Counted from the stretch's first letter, positions 50,828 to 61,703 are shown. The stretch: DNA of 64,000 bases from an uncultured Pelagibacteraceae bacterium (GCA_902573865.1 CACGLI010000001.1:35674-99673), one strand, 5' to 3'. A program made the numbers and translations. Notes: generated by a model from the letters alone, not told the origin.

Positions 50828-51600
50828 TTTAAAATACCGAAGAGTTTAAAAAAATTGTTTGTTGTTATTTTTGATAAATCATTAAAAGATATTTTTTTTA
50901 ATTCTGATAAATATTTTACAGTATGTAAGATATAACTAGGTTCATTTGGCCTCCCCCTTAGAGGTACAGGAGCTAAATAAGGAGCATCAGTTTCAACTAA
51001 TATTTTATCATTGGGAATTTCTTTAAAAGTGTTAGCTAATTCCTCTGATTTTTTAAATGTTATTACACCGCTCGCAGAAATATAAGCTCCTAAATCTAAT
51101 AAATTAAAAGCAAATTTTTTTGAACCTGTAAAACAATGAATCAAAATTTTAAAATCTTTTTCTTTTTTAAAACTTTTTATTATATCTAAAGTTTCATTTT
51201 CGGCTGATCTAGTGTGCACTATTAAAGGAATTTTTTTTTCTTGAGCTGCTATGATATGTTCCTCAAAAGACTTTATTTGATCTTTTTTTTCTGAGTGATT
51301 GTAATAAAAATCTAATCCCGTCTCACCTATACCGATTATTTTTTTGTTTAGACTCAGTTTTTGTATTATTCTACTTGAGTCTATATTTTTGTGATTTTTT
51401 GCCTCATGTGGATGTATACCATAAGTTCCATATACACATTTATGATCTGATATGATTTTAAGAATTTTATCAAAACTATTATCTTCTGTCGATATTGTTA
51501 ATATGTATTTTACACCATCTTTATTTGCCCGATCAATAGTTTCTTTTAATGCGAGAGACATAGGTTCGTAAGTTAAATGACAATGTGAGTCAATAATCAT
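50824..51600 (-). CDS. tatD: TatD family hydrolase
   Basis: IIDSHCHL, GIHPHEAK, GIGETGLDFYYN, ETDAPYLAPVPLRGRPNEP. Confidence 0.94.
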   Translation of the reverse strand: MIIDSHCHLTYEPMSLALKETIDRANKDGVKYILTISTEDNSFDKILKIISDHKCVYGTYGIHPHEAKNHKNIDSSRIIQKLSLNKKIIGIGETGLDFYYNHSEKKDQIKSFEEHIIAAQEKKIPLIVHTRSAENETLDIIKSFKKEKDFKILIHCFTGSKKFAFNLLDLGAYISASGVITFKKSEELANTFKEIPNDKILVETDAPYLAPVPLRGRPNEPSYILHTVKYLSELKKISFNDLSKITTNNFFKLFGILN

Positions 51601-53135
51601 TGTTCGTCAATTTTTTTAAATAAAATACTTATATTGTTTAGGGGTTTGTTAAAATTCAAAACTTTATCATTATTTATATCTGATAATTTAACAGATTTTA
51701 TATTAAGTATCTTTAATATCTTTTCTGATGTCTCAGGAATAATTGGACTAAGTAAAATAGTAATATTTTTTATTTGATTTGTAATTGTATATAGAATTTG
51801 GTCCATTCTGTTAGGGTCAGACTTCTTCAGACTCCAAGGTTGCATATCATTAAAATATTTATTTGCTTCAAAAGATAAATCTACCACATGCCTTATATAT
51901 AAATTAAGTTCTTGTTTTTGCATCAATTTAACTAAATTTGGTAAACTATTTATTGTTTTCTCGATAATTTCTTTATCTTTTTTGTTACTAAGAGACACTT
52001 TTGGTATCTTATTAGAATAATTTTTTTCTAAAAAAGTAAATACTCTCTGACATAGATTGCCGAAATTATTAGCAAGGTCATTATTGATGCAGTTTTTTAA
52101 GTTTTCCATTGAAACATTACCATCATTGCCAAGTGAAACTTCTTTAATTAAATAATATCTTAAAGGATCTATACCAAATTTTTTTATAATTTCTAAGGGG
52201 TCTAAAATATTTCCAAGAGATTTTGACATTTTTTTTTCACCTGATAGTATCCAACCATGCCCATATATTCTATGGGGCAAAGGAAGTTTTGCTGCTAATA
52301 AAAAGGCTGGCCAATATATAGCGTGAAATCTTAAAATATCTTTCCCGATAATATGGACTGAGGCAGGCCAAAATTTTTTATACAATTTATCTTTTTCATC
52401 TGGAAAATTTAAAGCACTTAGATAATTGACTAGCGCGTCCAACCAAACATAAACAATGTGGTCTTTAGAATTAGGAACTGGTATTCCCCATTTGAAGGAT
52501 GTTCTGCTTACAGAAAGATCTTTAAGTCCGCTCTTAACGAATTCAACTACCTCGTTTTTTCTACTTGTTGGCAATATAAAATTGGGATTTTTTTCATAAT
52601 GTTTTAATAACAATGGACCCCATTTTGACAATTTAAAAAAAAATGACTCCTCCTCTACCCAATCAACTTTAGATCCGGATAATTTGGCACATTTTGTTCC
52701 ATCTCTCTCCTCAATTTCGTTCTCATCATAATATGCTTCATCGGAGACTGAATACCATCCTGAATACTTTGATAAATAGATATCTCCAGATTTCACTAAT
52801 TTATTCCAAATTGCTTCCACTGATTTGTGATGTCGATTTTCTGTAGTTCTAATAAAATCATCATTTGATAAATTCAATGTTTTTGTTAAATCTTTAAATG
52901 TTTTTGAAATTTTATTGCAAAATTCTTTTGGAGATAAATTATTTTTTTCAGCAGCTCTTTGAATTTTTAAACCATGTTCATCAGTACCTGTTAAATAAAA
53001 AACATCTTTTCCATCCAATCTATTAAATCTAGCAAAAACATCAGCTACTATGCTTGAATATGCATGACCCATGTGAGGTTTTGCTGAAGGATAATAAATA
53101 GGAGTTGTAATATAAAAATTATTTGTTTTAGTCAT
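51597..53135 (-). CDS. metG: methionyl-tRNA synthetase
   Basis: TTPIYYPSAKPHMGHAYSSIVADV, KKMSKSLGN. Confidence 0.97.
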   Translation of the reverse strand: MTKTNNFYITTPIYYPSAKPHMGHAYSSIVADVFARFNRLDGKDVFYLTGTDEHGLKIQRAAEKNNLSPKEFCNKISKTFKDLTKTLNLSNDDFIRTTENRHHKSVEAIWNKLVKSGDIYLSKYSGWYSVSDEAYYDENEIEERDGTKCAKLSGSKVDWVEEESFFFKLSKWGPLLLKHYEKNPNFILPTSRKNEVVEFVKSGLKDLSVSRTSFKWGIPVPNSKDHIVYVWLDALVNYLSALNFPDEKDKLYKKFWPASVHIIGKDILRFHAIYWPAFLLAAKLPLPHRIYGHGWILSGEKKMSKSLGNILDPLEIIKKFGIDPLRYYLIKEVSLGNDGNVSMENLKNCINNDLANNFGNLCQRVFTFLEKNYSNKIPKVSLSNKKDKEIIEKTINSLPNLVKLMQKQELNLYIRHVVDLSFEANKYFNDMQPWSLKKSDPNRMDQILYTITNQIKNITILLSPIIPETSEKILKILNIKSVKLSDINNDKVLNFNKPLNNISILFKKIDEQ

Positions 53136-54048
53136 TTATTTTTTCACTGATTTTATCTAAGATAATTTTTTTATTAAGATTATAGATAAACATTTCATTT
53201 ATATTAGTTAATACAGAACGGTTATTATCTATAACAGATTGAGGATAGTTATCTTTAGTTTTTTCACGATCATAAAAATATATTTCAAATAAATATTTTA
53301 TAAAGTTAATTATTTGAATATTTTTTTCTTTTTTATATGCATTGACTAGAATATTTATATTTTTAATAACATTTTTGTTATTGATTTCAATTTTGTGAAC
53401 TTTGCACAAATAATCATAATTTAAATAATTACCCGGTGATAAATAAGAATTTTGAAAATTTAATTTAGTTTCAATTTTGAATTGGTTAATAAGTTTTTTG
53501 GTTACTATATTTTTATCCTCTTTTTTAAGTCTTATATTAAATTTAATACATCTTGATTTTAAAGTACTAAATATTTCTTTTGACGAATTATTGATAAAGA
53601 TAAAATAGTTATATGTTAATGGCTCCTCAGTTATTTTAAGTAATGCATTTACTGTATTCAAATTCATTAATTCAGCATCATCTATCAAAATTATTCTGGG
53701 TTTATTATTTATGTTAGATTTTTCTAATTTTTTTTTTAATTCTCTACAGTTGTCAATATTAAAACGATTATCCAAACTATTTTGAATGTAGATTAAATTA
53801 TATAGTTGTAAATTTTGGTTGAGTGAAGAATCAAGTATTTGATAATTTCTTTTATTGTAATTCTTAGAGTCTAATAAATAAGCCAAAGTATGAATTATCA
53901 ATGTAGATTTACCAATTCCCTTTTCTCCATTAAGCATTGATACTCTGGGGTATTTATTTTTTTCAAATAATTTGGTTAATAATAAAAATTCTTTATCTAA
54001 TTTATAAAGGTAGCTCGAGTTGAATGGATCTAAATAATCTAATTTCAT
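53128..54048 (-). CDS. holB: DNA polymerase III delta' subunit
   Basis: GEKGIGKSTLIIHTLAYLL, IDDAELMNLNTVNALLKITEEP; between tmk and metG. Confidence 0.88.
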   Translation of the reverse strand: MKLDYLDPFNSSYLYKLDKEFLLLTKLFEKNKYPRVSMLNGEKGIGKSTLIIHTLAYLLDSKNYNKRNYQILDSSLNQNLQLYNLIYIQNSLDNRFNIDNCRELKKKLEKSNINNKPRIILIDDAELMNLNTVNALLKITEEPLTYNYFIFINNSSKEIFSTLKSRCIKFNIRLKKEDKNIVTKKLINQFKIETKLNFQNSYLSPGNYLNYDYLCKVHKIEINNKNVIKNINILVNAYKKEKNIQIINFIKYLFEIYFYDREKTKDNYPQSVIDNNRSVLTNINEMFIYNLNKKIILDKISEKIND

Positions 54049-54692
54049 TTACTAACTCGTTTAATTATTATTTGAAATATTTTTTTTTCTAATTCATCAT
54101 TTTCTTTTGATGAATCTAAAACTACATATCTTTTTTTATTTTTTGCTATATTAATAAAAGCATTTTGAGCTTTCTTATAAAACTCTTTTGGAAATTTGTC
54201 ATATCTATTTTTATTTTTTCTTTTGTTTACTCTTTTCCTTGATGTTTTTAAATTGACTTTAAGAATAAAGACAATATCTGGTTTGAGGTTCCCTAAAATA
54301 ATTTTATGAATTGAATCTATAAAATTTTTTTTTACCTTCTTTCCATAGACCTGATAGGCCATAGTTGAGTCAGTAAATCTATCGCAAATAACTACTTTCT
54401 TTTTTTTTAATTCTGGATAAATCTTATTTTTTACATGCTCATTTCTTGCAGCAAGGTACAATAAAGTATCAGTATATCTATCAAATTTTTTTTTTTCTTT
54501 TTTACCAAAATAATCACTTAAGATTAATTTTCTTATTTCTTCAGCATTTTTTGTTCCCCCTGGCTCTCTAGTAAGAACAGTTTTGAACTTTTTTTTTTTT
54601 AAATTATGATATAATTTTTTACTTTGATAAGATTTACCACAACCTTCAATTCCCTCAAAAACAATAAAAAAAGCTTTTTTTTTAAACATCAC
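54045..54692 (-). CDS. tmk: thymidylate kinase
   Basis: FEGIEGCGKSYQSKKL, TREPGGT, DRFTDSTMAYQVYG. Confidence 0.96.
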   Translation of the reverse strand: MMFKKKAFFIVFEGIEGCGKSYQSKKLYHNLKKKKFKTVLTREPGGTKNAEEIRKLILSDYFGKKEKKKFDRYTDTLLYLAARNEHVKNKIYPELKKKKVVICDRFTDSTMAYQVYGKKVKKNFIDSIHKIILGNLKPDIVFILKVNLKTSRKRVNKRKNKNRYDKFPKEFYKKAQNAFINIAKNKKRYVVLDSSKENDELEKKIFQIIIKRVSK

Positions 54693-55860
54693 CCCATATT
54701 AAATAATTAATCGAGGTAAATAAACTATTTAGAAAATTAACTTTTGGTGTTTCTTTCAATGCATATATTGGAGTGCTTTGGATTAGATTTTCATTATTCA
54801 ATATCTTGAGCTCAGCAATTTTGCTATCTTTTTTAATTGGAGCCTTAACTGGGCCTTCGTAATCTAAAATAACTTTTAGATTTCTAGACTCCTTTTTGTT
54901 AATTGTTAAATAAACATCTTTTTTTGTATATCCTTTTATGGTTTTATTTTTTGCTAACCAGGCATTTATATCAAAATAAGTTTCATTTGCTTTTGAAATT
55001 TTAAAAGTATCAGTATGTCTAAAACCCCAATTCAATAGTTTCAATGACTCGTTTGCTCTTAACGCTTTAGTATCCATGCCACTAGCAACGGCAATGAGCC
55101 TTCTTTCCTCTCTTTTCATTGAACTTGCTAATGAGTATTTTTCAACAGCTAGATAACCAGTTTTAATTCCATCTACGCCAACTCGTTTGTATAATAATGA
55201 GTTTCTATTAGATTGAGTTATGGGGTCGCCACCAGTTCTGTCCCATGTAAATTCTTTTTCCTTATATAGCTCATAATACTCAGGATAATTTTTTATTAAA
55301 TATTTTGACATTATAGCTATATCTCTTACGGTTGAATAATTGTTTGGATCGTTGATTCCAGATGAGTTGGAAAAATTAGTATTCGTCATTCCAATTTCAT
55401 CTGCTTTTTCATTCATGATTTCGGCGAAGTTTTCTTCAGATCCCGCTATGCCTTCAGCTAAAGCTATACAGGCATCATTACCAGAAGCAATTATAATACC
55501 TTTTAATAATTCATCTACTGTAATTTCATCATTAATCATAATAAACATAGACGAGTATCCAGCTTGAGACAATCTCCATGCTTTCTCAGAAACTATAAAT
55601 TTGTCATCAAAACTTAATCTATTCTTTTTCAACAAATCAAAGGCAACAATTGTTGTCATAATTTTTGTCATAGAGGCAGGATAAATATTTAAATCAGCAT
55701 CCTGCTCGTATATTATTGAGTCAGAGTCATAATCTAACAGAATAGCAGTTTTTGCCTTTATATTTGGGTTTGCCAATAATGACAAACTTGAAAACAAATA
55801 AGTTAAAACTATAAAAATTATTTTATTCATTTCTGAGAATATCAAGCTCCTCAAATCCAT
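54682..55860 (-). CDS. D-alanyl-D-alanine carboxypeptidase
   Basis: YPASMTKIMT (SxxK), SGNDACIALAE, VDGIKTGYLAVEKYSLA. Confidence 0.94.
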   Translation of the reverse strand: MDLRSLIFSEMNKIIFIVLTYLFSSLSLLANPNIKAKTAILLDYDSDSIIYEQDADLNIYPASMTKIMTTIVAFDLLKKNRLSFDDKFIVSEKAWRLSQAGYSSMFIMINDEITVDELLKGIIIASGNDACIALAEGIAGSEENFAEIMNEKADEIGMTNTNFSNSSGINDPNNYSTVRDIAIMSKYLIKNYPEYYELYKEKEFTWDRTGGDPITQSNRNSLLYKRVGVDGIKTGYLAVEKYSLASSMKREERRLIAVASGMDTKALRANESLKLLNWGFRHTDTFKISKANETYFDINAWLAKNKTIKGYTKKDVYLTINKKESRNLKVILDYEGPVKAPIKKDSKIAELKILNNENLIQSTPIYALKETPKVNFLNSLFTSINYLIWGDV

Positions 55861-56547
55861 ATTTTTTTAATTTAGAATAATCAATTTCAATAGAATCTAA
55901 AGAGTTATACGGACCTGTCTTTAATATCACATTCATCTTTGTTTTATTTATTATAAATTTTCTTATATCTATATTTAGATTTTTTGCCAATATTACTTTT
56001 AATTCATTAACAGATTTTAAAGAGTAAAATTCACCAATTACAATAGAATATGAAGTTTTTGAGGGAACATCAATCTTGTTTTTTTTGGATATATTGTCAA
56101 TCTTCACTTTTTCAACCGGGGCACTAGAGTGAATTTTTTTTTCTTCTTTAAATATTTTTGCTTCTTGGGCAACAAAAGATTTGTTTTTTTTATGGAAATT
56201 AATTCGACAAAAGGATCGTTATTTTTAATATTAAGTTTGTCTGCGATAGCTTGAGAAATTAATAAGTTGTAGAGTGATGGAAAATTAGCTCTTTTTTTTA
56301 TCTTTGTAACTATGGATCTTTTGTTAGTAGGATTTGTAATTTTTACTGTTGTGCCAGGTTTTAAATTTCTATGGGCCACTTCAAAATTGTCATTATTTAA
56401 TTTTTTGTTTACTTTTTTATTTATATAATCTTGCTCATTAAAAATAAGTGCAAAACCTGATGAATTATATGAAATATTTTGATTATATAGAGGCAAACAT
56501 GAGTAAAGAAAAATAAAAAAGATGATAATCTTAAATTTCATTTTCAA
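55823..56547 (-). pseudogene. rlpA: RlpA septal ring lytic transglycosylase with SPOR domain, split by a one-nt frameshift at an A8 run
   Basis: ORFs 56104-56547 (DPBB: GTTVKITNPTNKRSIV) and 55823-56107 (SPOR-like). A -1 shift at 56184-56191 gives SIKKNKSFVAQEAKIFKEEKKIHSSAPVEKVKIDN, continuous with the second ORF. Confidence 0.82.
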
Positions 56548-57565
56548 ATCTCTCCTTCAAAACACATACGGCTAAAGCAAATCTTAATGATCTATTCCAT
56601 TTTAAAATTTTTTCATAATTTTCAAAAACTATAAAAGCTGGAGTGAAGGTATCAGAACCAGGAATGATATCTTTATCTGGAGTTATAATTGATACTTTAT
56701 AGCTACTATCAATGTCAATTTTTTCATAATTTTCTATATATTTTTTGAAATAATTTATACTTCTTTTACTATGTAATTTTCTTGCAGATGAGTTTAAATA
56801 TTTTTTTGGGACATTGTCTTTGAGTTTGATCTCTATGAAACAAGGCTGATTTTTTTTCCAACCAATCTTTTTAAGATAATTTGCAGCAGAAGCGAAAGAG
56901 TCCTCAATTTTTTTTAATTCAACAATATTATTTTCATTATAATCAACTGCGTAATTTTTTATTGTTCTTGGCATGAATTGAAAATTTCCAAAGGCTCCTG
57001 CCCAAGAACCAAATAATATTTCTTTTTTTATAATATCTTTATCTACCAGTCTTAGTAAAATCATTAACTCATCAGTAAAGAATTTACTTCTTCTTTGATC
57101 ATAACTTAAAGTTGCTAGCGATGAAACTATATCCATCTTCCCTAAGTACTTACCAAAATTTGTTTCGATCCCCATTAGAGATAGCAATAATTCTTTCTCA
57201 ACTAAAAATTCATTTTCAATTTTATCTATAATTAATTTTTCTTTTTTATAAAGTGTAGTTCCTTTCGAAACTTTTGATTTGTTAGTTCTTTTTTTTATAT
57301 AAGTAAAAGTATCCTCATAAAACTCGGGTTGAAATCTATCATATTCTATCACCCTTGGAAGAAATTTGGCATCTGACATAACATCAGTTACCACTTCTTT
57401 TGAGATCCCAGATTTAATTGCATTTTGTTTAAAGCCGGATAGCCACTCGTCAAAAGTAATTTGATTGGCCAATAAACAAGTACTATTAAATAGCAAAAAA
57501 ATGATTACAAATAAATTTGATATTATATAGTGCATTTTTTTTATTATCATATATCTATTACCCAA
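56531..57565 (-). CDS. lytic murein transglycosylase (MltB family)
   Basis: LMGIETNFGKYLGKMDIVSSLATLSYDQRRSKFF, GSWAGAFGNFQFMPRTIKNYAVD. Confidence 0.92.
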   Translation of the reverse strand: MGNRYMIIKKMHYIISNLFVIIFLLFNSTCLLANQITFDEWLSGFKQNAIKSGISKEVVTDVMSDAKFLPRVIEYDRFQPEFYEDTFTYIKKRTNKSKVSKGTTLYKKEKLIIDKIENEFLVEKELLLSLMGIETNFGKYLGKMDIVSSLATLSYDQRRSKFFTDELMILLRLVDKDIIKKEILFGSWAGAFGNFQFMPRTIKNYAVDYNENNIVELKKIEDSFASAANYLKKIGWKKNQPCFIEIKLKDNVPKKYLNSSARKLHSKRSINYFKKYIENYEKIDIDSSYKVSIITPDKDIIPGSDTFTPAFIVFENYEKILKWNRSLRFALAVCVLKERFENEI

Positions 57566-57634
57566 ACTAGAGCCAGATTATTGATATGATTATTGTTATT
57601 TCCCTTTAATAATAGTAATAAGACAGTCATTGTT

Positions 57635-57724
57635 GGAGAGGTGGCTGAGCGGTTGAAAGCACTGGTCTTGAAAACCAGCAACGGGGCAACTCGTTCGTGG
57701 GTTCGAATCCCACCCTCTCCGCCA
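57635..57724 (+). tRNA. tRNA-Ser (anticodon TGA), CCA encoded
   Basis: ggagagg...cctctcc acceptor, CTGGT-CTTGAAA-ACCAG anticodon arm, long variable arm. Confidence 0.95.
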
Positions 57725-57741
57725 TAAAATAAGTTGTTAAT

Positions 57742-57999
57742 TTAAATTTTAAAATTCTTAAATATTTCAGATATTTTGTTTTTTTCTATACCGTTCCTTT
57801 TAATATTATCTCGATAATAATTTAGAATTACTTCATCTTCATAATTTAAAAATTCTTCAAGTTCGTTAAGATATGTCTCATTCCAAATATCAATATATTT
57901 ATGAACAAATTTACTTAACAGCATATCCATTTCCTTAGTTCCCCTGTAAGATGCTCTGTAAATTAATTTTTTTTTGAAAGTTTCTAATTTATTATTCAT
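57742..57999 (-). CDS. sdhE: succinate dehydrogenase assembly factor 2 (SdhE)
   Basis: KKLIYRASYRGTKEMDMLLSKFV matches the SdhE RGxxE region. Confidence 0.88.
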   Translation of the reverse strand: MNNKLETFKKKLIYRASYRGTKEMDMLLSKFVHKYIDIWNETYLNELEEFLNYEDEVILNYYRDNIKRNGIEKNKISEIFKNFKI

Positions 58000-58022
58000 A
58001 CATATGTATTATATATAAATTA

Positions 58023-60078
58023 ATGAAAGCTGAAAAAAAACAATTTTTTTTTAATAATATTAATGAAATTAAAGGTGTTGGAAAAAAGCTCACAAGTTAT
58101 TTTAAAAATAAAAGGATAGAAAAAATAAAAGATATAATTTTTAATTTTCCTTATTCTGATACAGATAGGTCAAAAATCTCTAAGTTAGATAATCTAGAAA
58201 TAGGTAAAATAAATACTATAAAAGTTTTAGTCAAAAAAATTTACTTTCCAAGAATACGCAATTTACCAAATAGAGTGATCTGTGAAGACGATACTGGTAA
58301 AATCGAAATAATTTATTTCAATAGTCGCGAAGGATACTTAAGAAAAATATTCCCAATTAATAAACATGTTATAATAAGTGGTAAGGTTAACTTCTACAAT
58401 AAAAAATATCAGATTACTAACCCTGACTATGTAACAACAATTGAAAATAAAGATTATGTTGTGAAGAATATTCCAAAATATAATCTCACAAAAGGTATAA
58501 ATGAAAAAAAATATCGTAGCATTTCGGAAGGTATAATTAATAAAATTCCGATAATTAACGATTGGCTTGATGCTAGTTTTATTAATAAATATAATTTGGC
58601 AAATTGGAATGAGGCTATTAAGTGCCTACATACCTCTAAAGATAGTCAAAATAATCAATCAAATAGTTTTCGTAGAATTGCTTTTGATGAAATATGCGCA
58701 AATTTACTATCTTTGTCTGAAAATAGAAAAAAAATTAAAAGAAGTAAAAAAGCAAAATTATTCAATGAAATAATTTCGAATGGTATATTAAAAGATCTTC
58801 CATTTAAATTAACTAATTCGCAAACTAAAGTGTTAAATGAAATAAATAATGATCTTAAAAATAAAACAAGAATGTTTAGAATTTTACAAGGTGATGTAGG
58901 ATCTGGAAAAACTATTGTAGCGATGTTGGCTATAGCAAATACAATTGAGAGTAAATATCAAACAGCTTTTATGGGACCTACTGAGATACTGGCACTCCAA
59001 CATTATAAATTTGCAAAAAATATATTTCAAAATATAGATATAAAAATTGAATATCTATCAGGTAAAACTGAATTAAAACAAAGAAAAAAAATACTTTCAG
59101 ATTTAGAAAATGGAAAGATTGATTTATTATTTGGAACCCACGCGTTATTTCAAAAGAGGATTAAATTTAAAAGATTAGGATTAATAATTATTGATGAACA
59201 ACATAAATTTGGGGTAAAACAAAGAAGTGATTTTGCCAAAAAAGGTGGAGATTTTTGTGATGTACTATTAATGTCTGCAACTCCAATACCTAGAACTATG
59301 ATGATGGCTCTGTATGGAGATATGGATATATCAATAATCAATGAAAAACCTTCCAATAGAAAAAAAATTATTACAATAAGTAAACCAGAAAGTAAAATAA
59401 ACGAACTTTGGCCATATATAAAAAAACAAATTTCAATAGGAAATCAAATTTTTTGGGTGTGCCCTTTAATAAAAGATTCATCTTTTTTTGAATTATTCAT
59501 CTGTTATAAAAAAATTTGAAATAATAAATAAACAGTTTCCAAATAAAGTAGGATTAATACATGGATCATTAGATAAAGACACCAAAGAAAATATTCTTAA
59601 AAAATTTTTAGAAAAAAAAATTTCTATAATGGTCTCAACTACTGTAATAGAAGTGGGAATTGATTTTCCAAATGCAAATCTAATTATAATAGAAAATTCA
59701 AATAAATATGGTTTGGCGCAATTACATCAACTTAGAGGAAGAGTTGGAAGAGGTAAAATTCAAGGAACTTGTATTTTATTATTTAAAAATTCTTTGAGCA
59801 AAAATGCAATTAAAAGACTAAAAATATTAAAAAATTCTGATGACGGTTTTTATATAGCTGATGAGGATTTAAAAATTAGAGGTTTTGGTGACTTAATTGG
59901 GTACCAACAAAGTGGTGTTAAAAATTTCAGATTTGCTGATCCATTACATCATGAAGATCTATTCAATTTAGCAGAGACTTTCATAAAAGAAATACAGTTT
60001 GATTTAAATAATAGCAAGTATTTATTTTTGTTACAACTGTTTGATAAAGCTGAAATTATAAATGCAGAGATAGATTAA
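58023..60078 (+). pseudogene. recG: ATP-dependent DNA helicase RecG split by a one-nt frameshift at a T7 run
   Basis: ORFs 58023-59519 (GDVGSGKTIVA, DEQHKFGVKQR, MSATPIPRTMMMALYGDMD) and 59488-60078 (VSTTVIEVGIDFPNA, QLHQLRGRVGRG). Deleting one T at about 59483-59489 joins them as DSSFLNYSSVIKKFE. Confidence 0.9.
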
Positions 60079-60689
60079 TTTATATTGGTGGTTCCGGCTG
60101 AAACTATAAATTTTGATGCTTGTTCAAAGGTAATATCCAAATAAATTAAATCCTTTTTTGGCACCATAAGTAAAAAGCCACTAGTAGGATTTGGAGTTGT
60201 TGGAACAAAAACATTCACTACTTCTTCATTAATTTTGTCTTTTATGATTCCTTCGTTTTCTTTCGTTGCAAATCCAACAGCCCAAATACCTTTTCTTGGA
60301 TACTCTAATAAAACAACACTTTTTTGTTTATTATCTGTTTTTGAAAGACTTTCAGTCATCTGACCTATTGCTGAATAAATTGTTCTTAAAATTGGAATTT
60401 TTTTAAACAATGAATTTATGAAATCAATAATTTTTTTTCCTAAAAAAGAAACAGATAACCATCCAATAAATGTAATTAATATTAAGGCTATTAAAATTTC
60501 TAATCCAGGTATGTCAAATGGTAAATAATAATTAGGGTTGAGTTCTTTTGGTAGTATTTTTGATGAAATCTTTATAATTATTATGGATAGATATATGGTT
60601 ATACCAATTGGTACTAATACTACTGCACCTGCAAAAAAATAGTTTCTTAATTTAGCAAAAATTGACCTTTTATTTTGATTATTGCTCAT
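60075..60689 (-). CDS. DUF502 family membrane protein
   Basis: LRNYFFAGAVVLVPIGITIYL, ATKENEGII, VFVPTTPNPTSGFLLMVP. Confidence 0.88.
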   Translation of the reverse strand: MSNNQNKRSIFAKLRNYFFAGAVVLVPIGITIYLSIIIIKISSKILPKELNPNYYLPFDIPGLEILIALILITFIGWLSVSFLGKKIIDFINSLFKKIPILRTIYSAIGQMTESLSKTDNKQKSVVLLEYPRKGIWAVGFATKENEGIIKDKINEEVVNVFVPTTPNPTSGFLLMVPKKDLIYLDITFEQASKFIVSAGTTNIN

Positions 60690-60775
60690 TAATTATAGCT
60701 TGAATATGTAATAAAAAGAATGATTAATATAAAAATTGCAATTAATAATTTATTATTTAAAATCATGAATCTAAT

Positions 60776-61612
60776 ATGAAACATACCATAAATAGAAGAA
60801 AATTTCTTGAACTATTTGGTTGTTGTTGCGGTTCTATAATGATGGGATCGTGCACTACAGTACCTATTACTGATCGTAAACAATTATCCTTAATATCAGA
60901 GGCAAGAATTAATGCCCAGGCTGCATCAGTATATGAAAAATTTAAGTCAAAATCTAAGCTTATTACTAGGGGCAAAAGTATTAAAACTGTAGAAGATGTA
61001 GGTACTAAAATTCAATTGGCTGTGTCAGCATTTTTTAAACAAGAAAACAAACCTGATCCAACGAGTAACTATGAATGGGAGTATGTCGTAGTTGATAATG
61101 ACAAAATGATAAATGCTTGGTGCATGCCTGGGGGTAAAATTGCTGTATACACTGGTATTCTAAAAGTAACTCAAAATGTTAACGCGTTATCAGTTGTTAT
61201 GGGACATGAAATTGCACATGCCGTAGCTAGACATTCTATAGAAAGACAGAGTCAAGCCATGACTATAAATATTGGAAGTCAAGTAGCTGATATTTTTTTA
61301 GGTGGTGCAATTAATAAAACAAGAAATACTGTTGGATCAAATACTGGATTAGATATATTTAGAATTGGTATTATGAATCCATTTGGAAGAAAACAAGAAT
61401 CGGAAGCTGACTATCTGGGTTTAATTTTTTCATCATTAGCAGGTTATGATATAAGAGAGTCAGTAAATTTTTGGAAAAGAATGCAAGATAAAAAAAAAGG
61501 AAAAGAACCACCCCAATTTTTAAGCACTCATCCATCTAGTAAAAACAGGATTGCTAGTTTAAATGGATGGATAAATGAAGTTATAATTAAATACCCGCCA
61601 ATTAAAAGTTGA
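60776..61612 (+). CDS. M48 family metalloprotease with RR-type N-terminus
   Basis: VMGHEIAHAVARHS (HExxH), STHPSSKNRIASL; N-terminal NRRKFLELFGCCCGSIMMGSC. Confidence 0.92.
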   Translation: MKHTINRRKFLELFGCCCGSIMMGSCTTVPITDRKQLSLISEARINAQAASVYEKFKSKSKLITRGKSIKTVEDVGTKIQLAVSAFFKQENKPDPTSNYEWEYVVVDNDKMINAWCMPGGKIAVYTGILKVTQNVNALSVVMGHEIAHAVARHSIERQSQAMTINIGSQVADIFLGGAINKTRNTVGSNTGLDIFRIGIMNPFGRKQESEADYLGLIFSSLAGYDIRESVNFWKRMQDKKKGKEPPQFLSTHPSSKNRIASLNGWINEVIIKYPPIKS

Positions 61613-61627
61613 TTTAAAACTTTTAAG

Positions 61628-61703
61628 TGGTGAGCCCTGATGGACTCGAACCATCGACACCCTCCTTAAAAGGGAGGTGCTCTACCAACTGAGCTAAGGG
61701 CCC
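61628..61703 (-). tRNA. tRNA-Lys (anticodon TTT), CCA encoded
   Basis: gggccct...agggctc acceptor, CCTCC-CTTTTAA-GGAGG anticodon arm, GGTTCGAGTCC T arm. Confidence 0.95.

Noticed and set aside
58567-58773. 68-aa ORF within recG in another frame
   Set aside because: Out-of-frame chance ORF inside the conserved helicase gene
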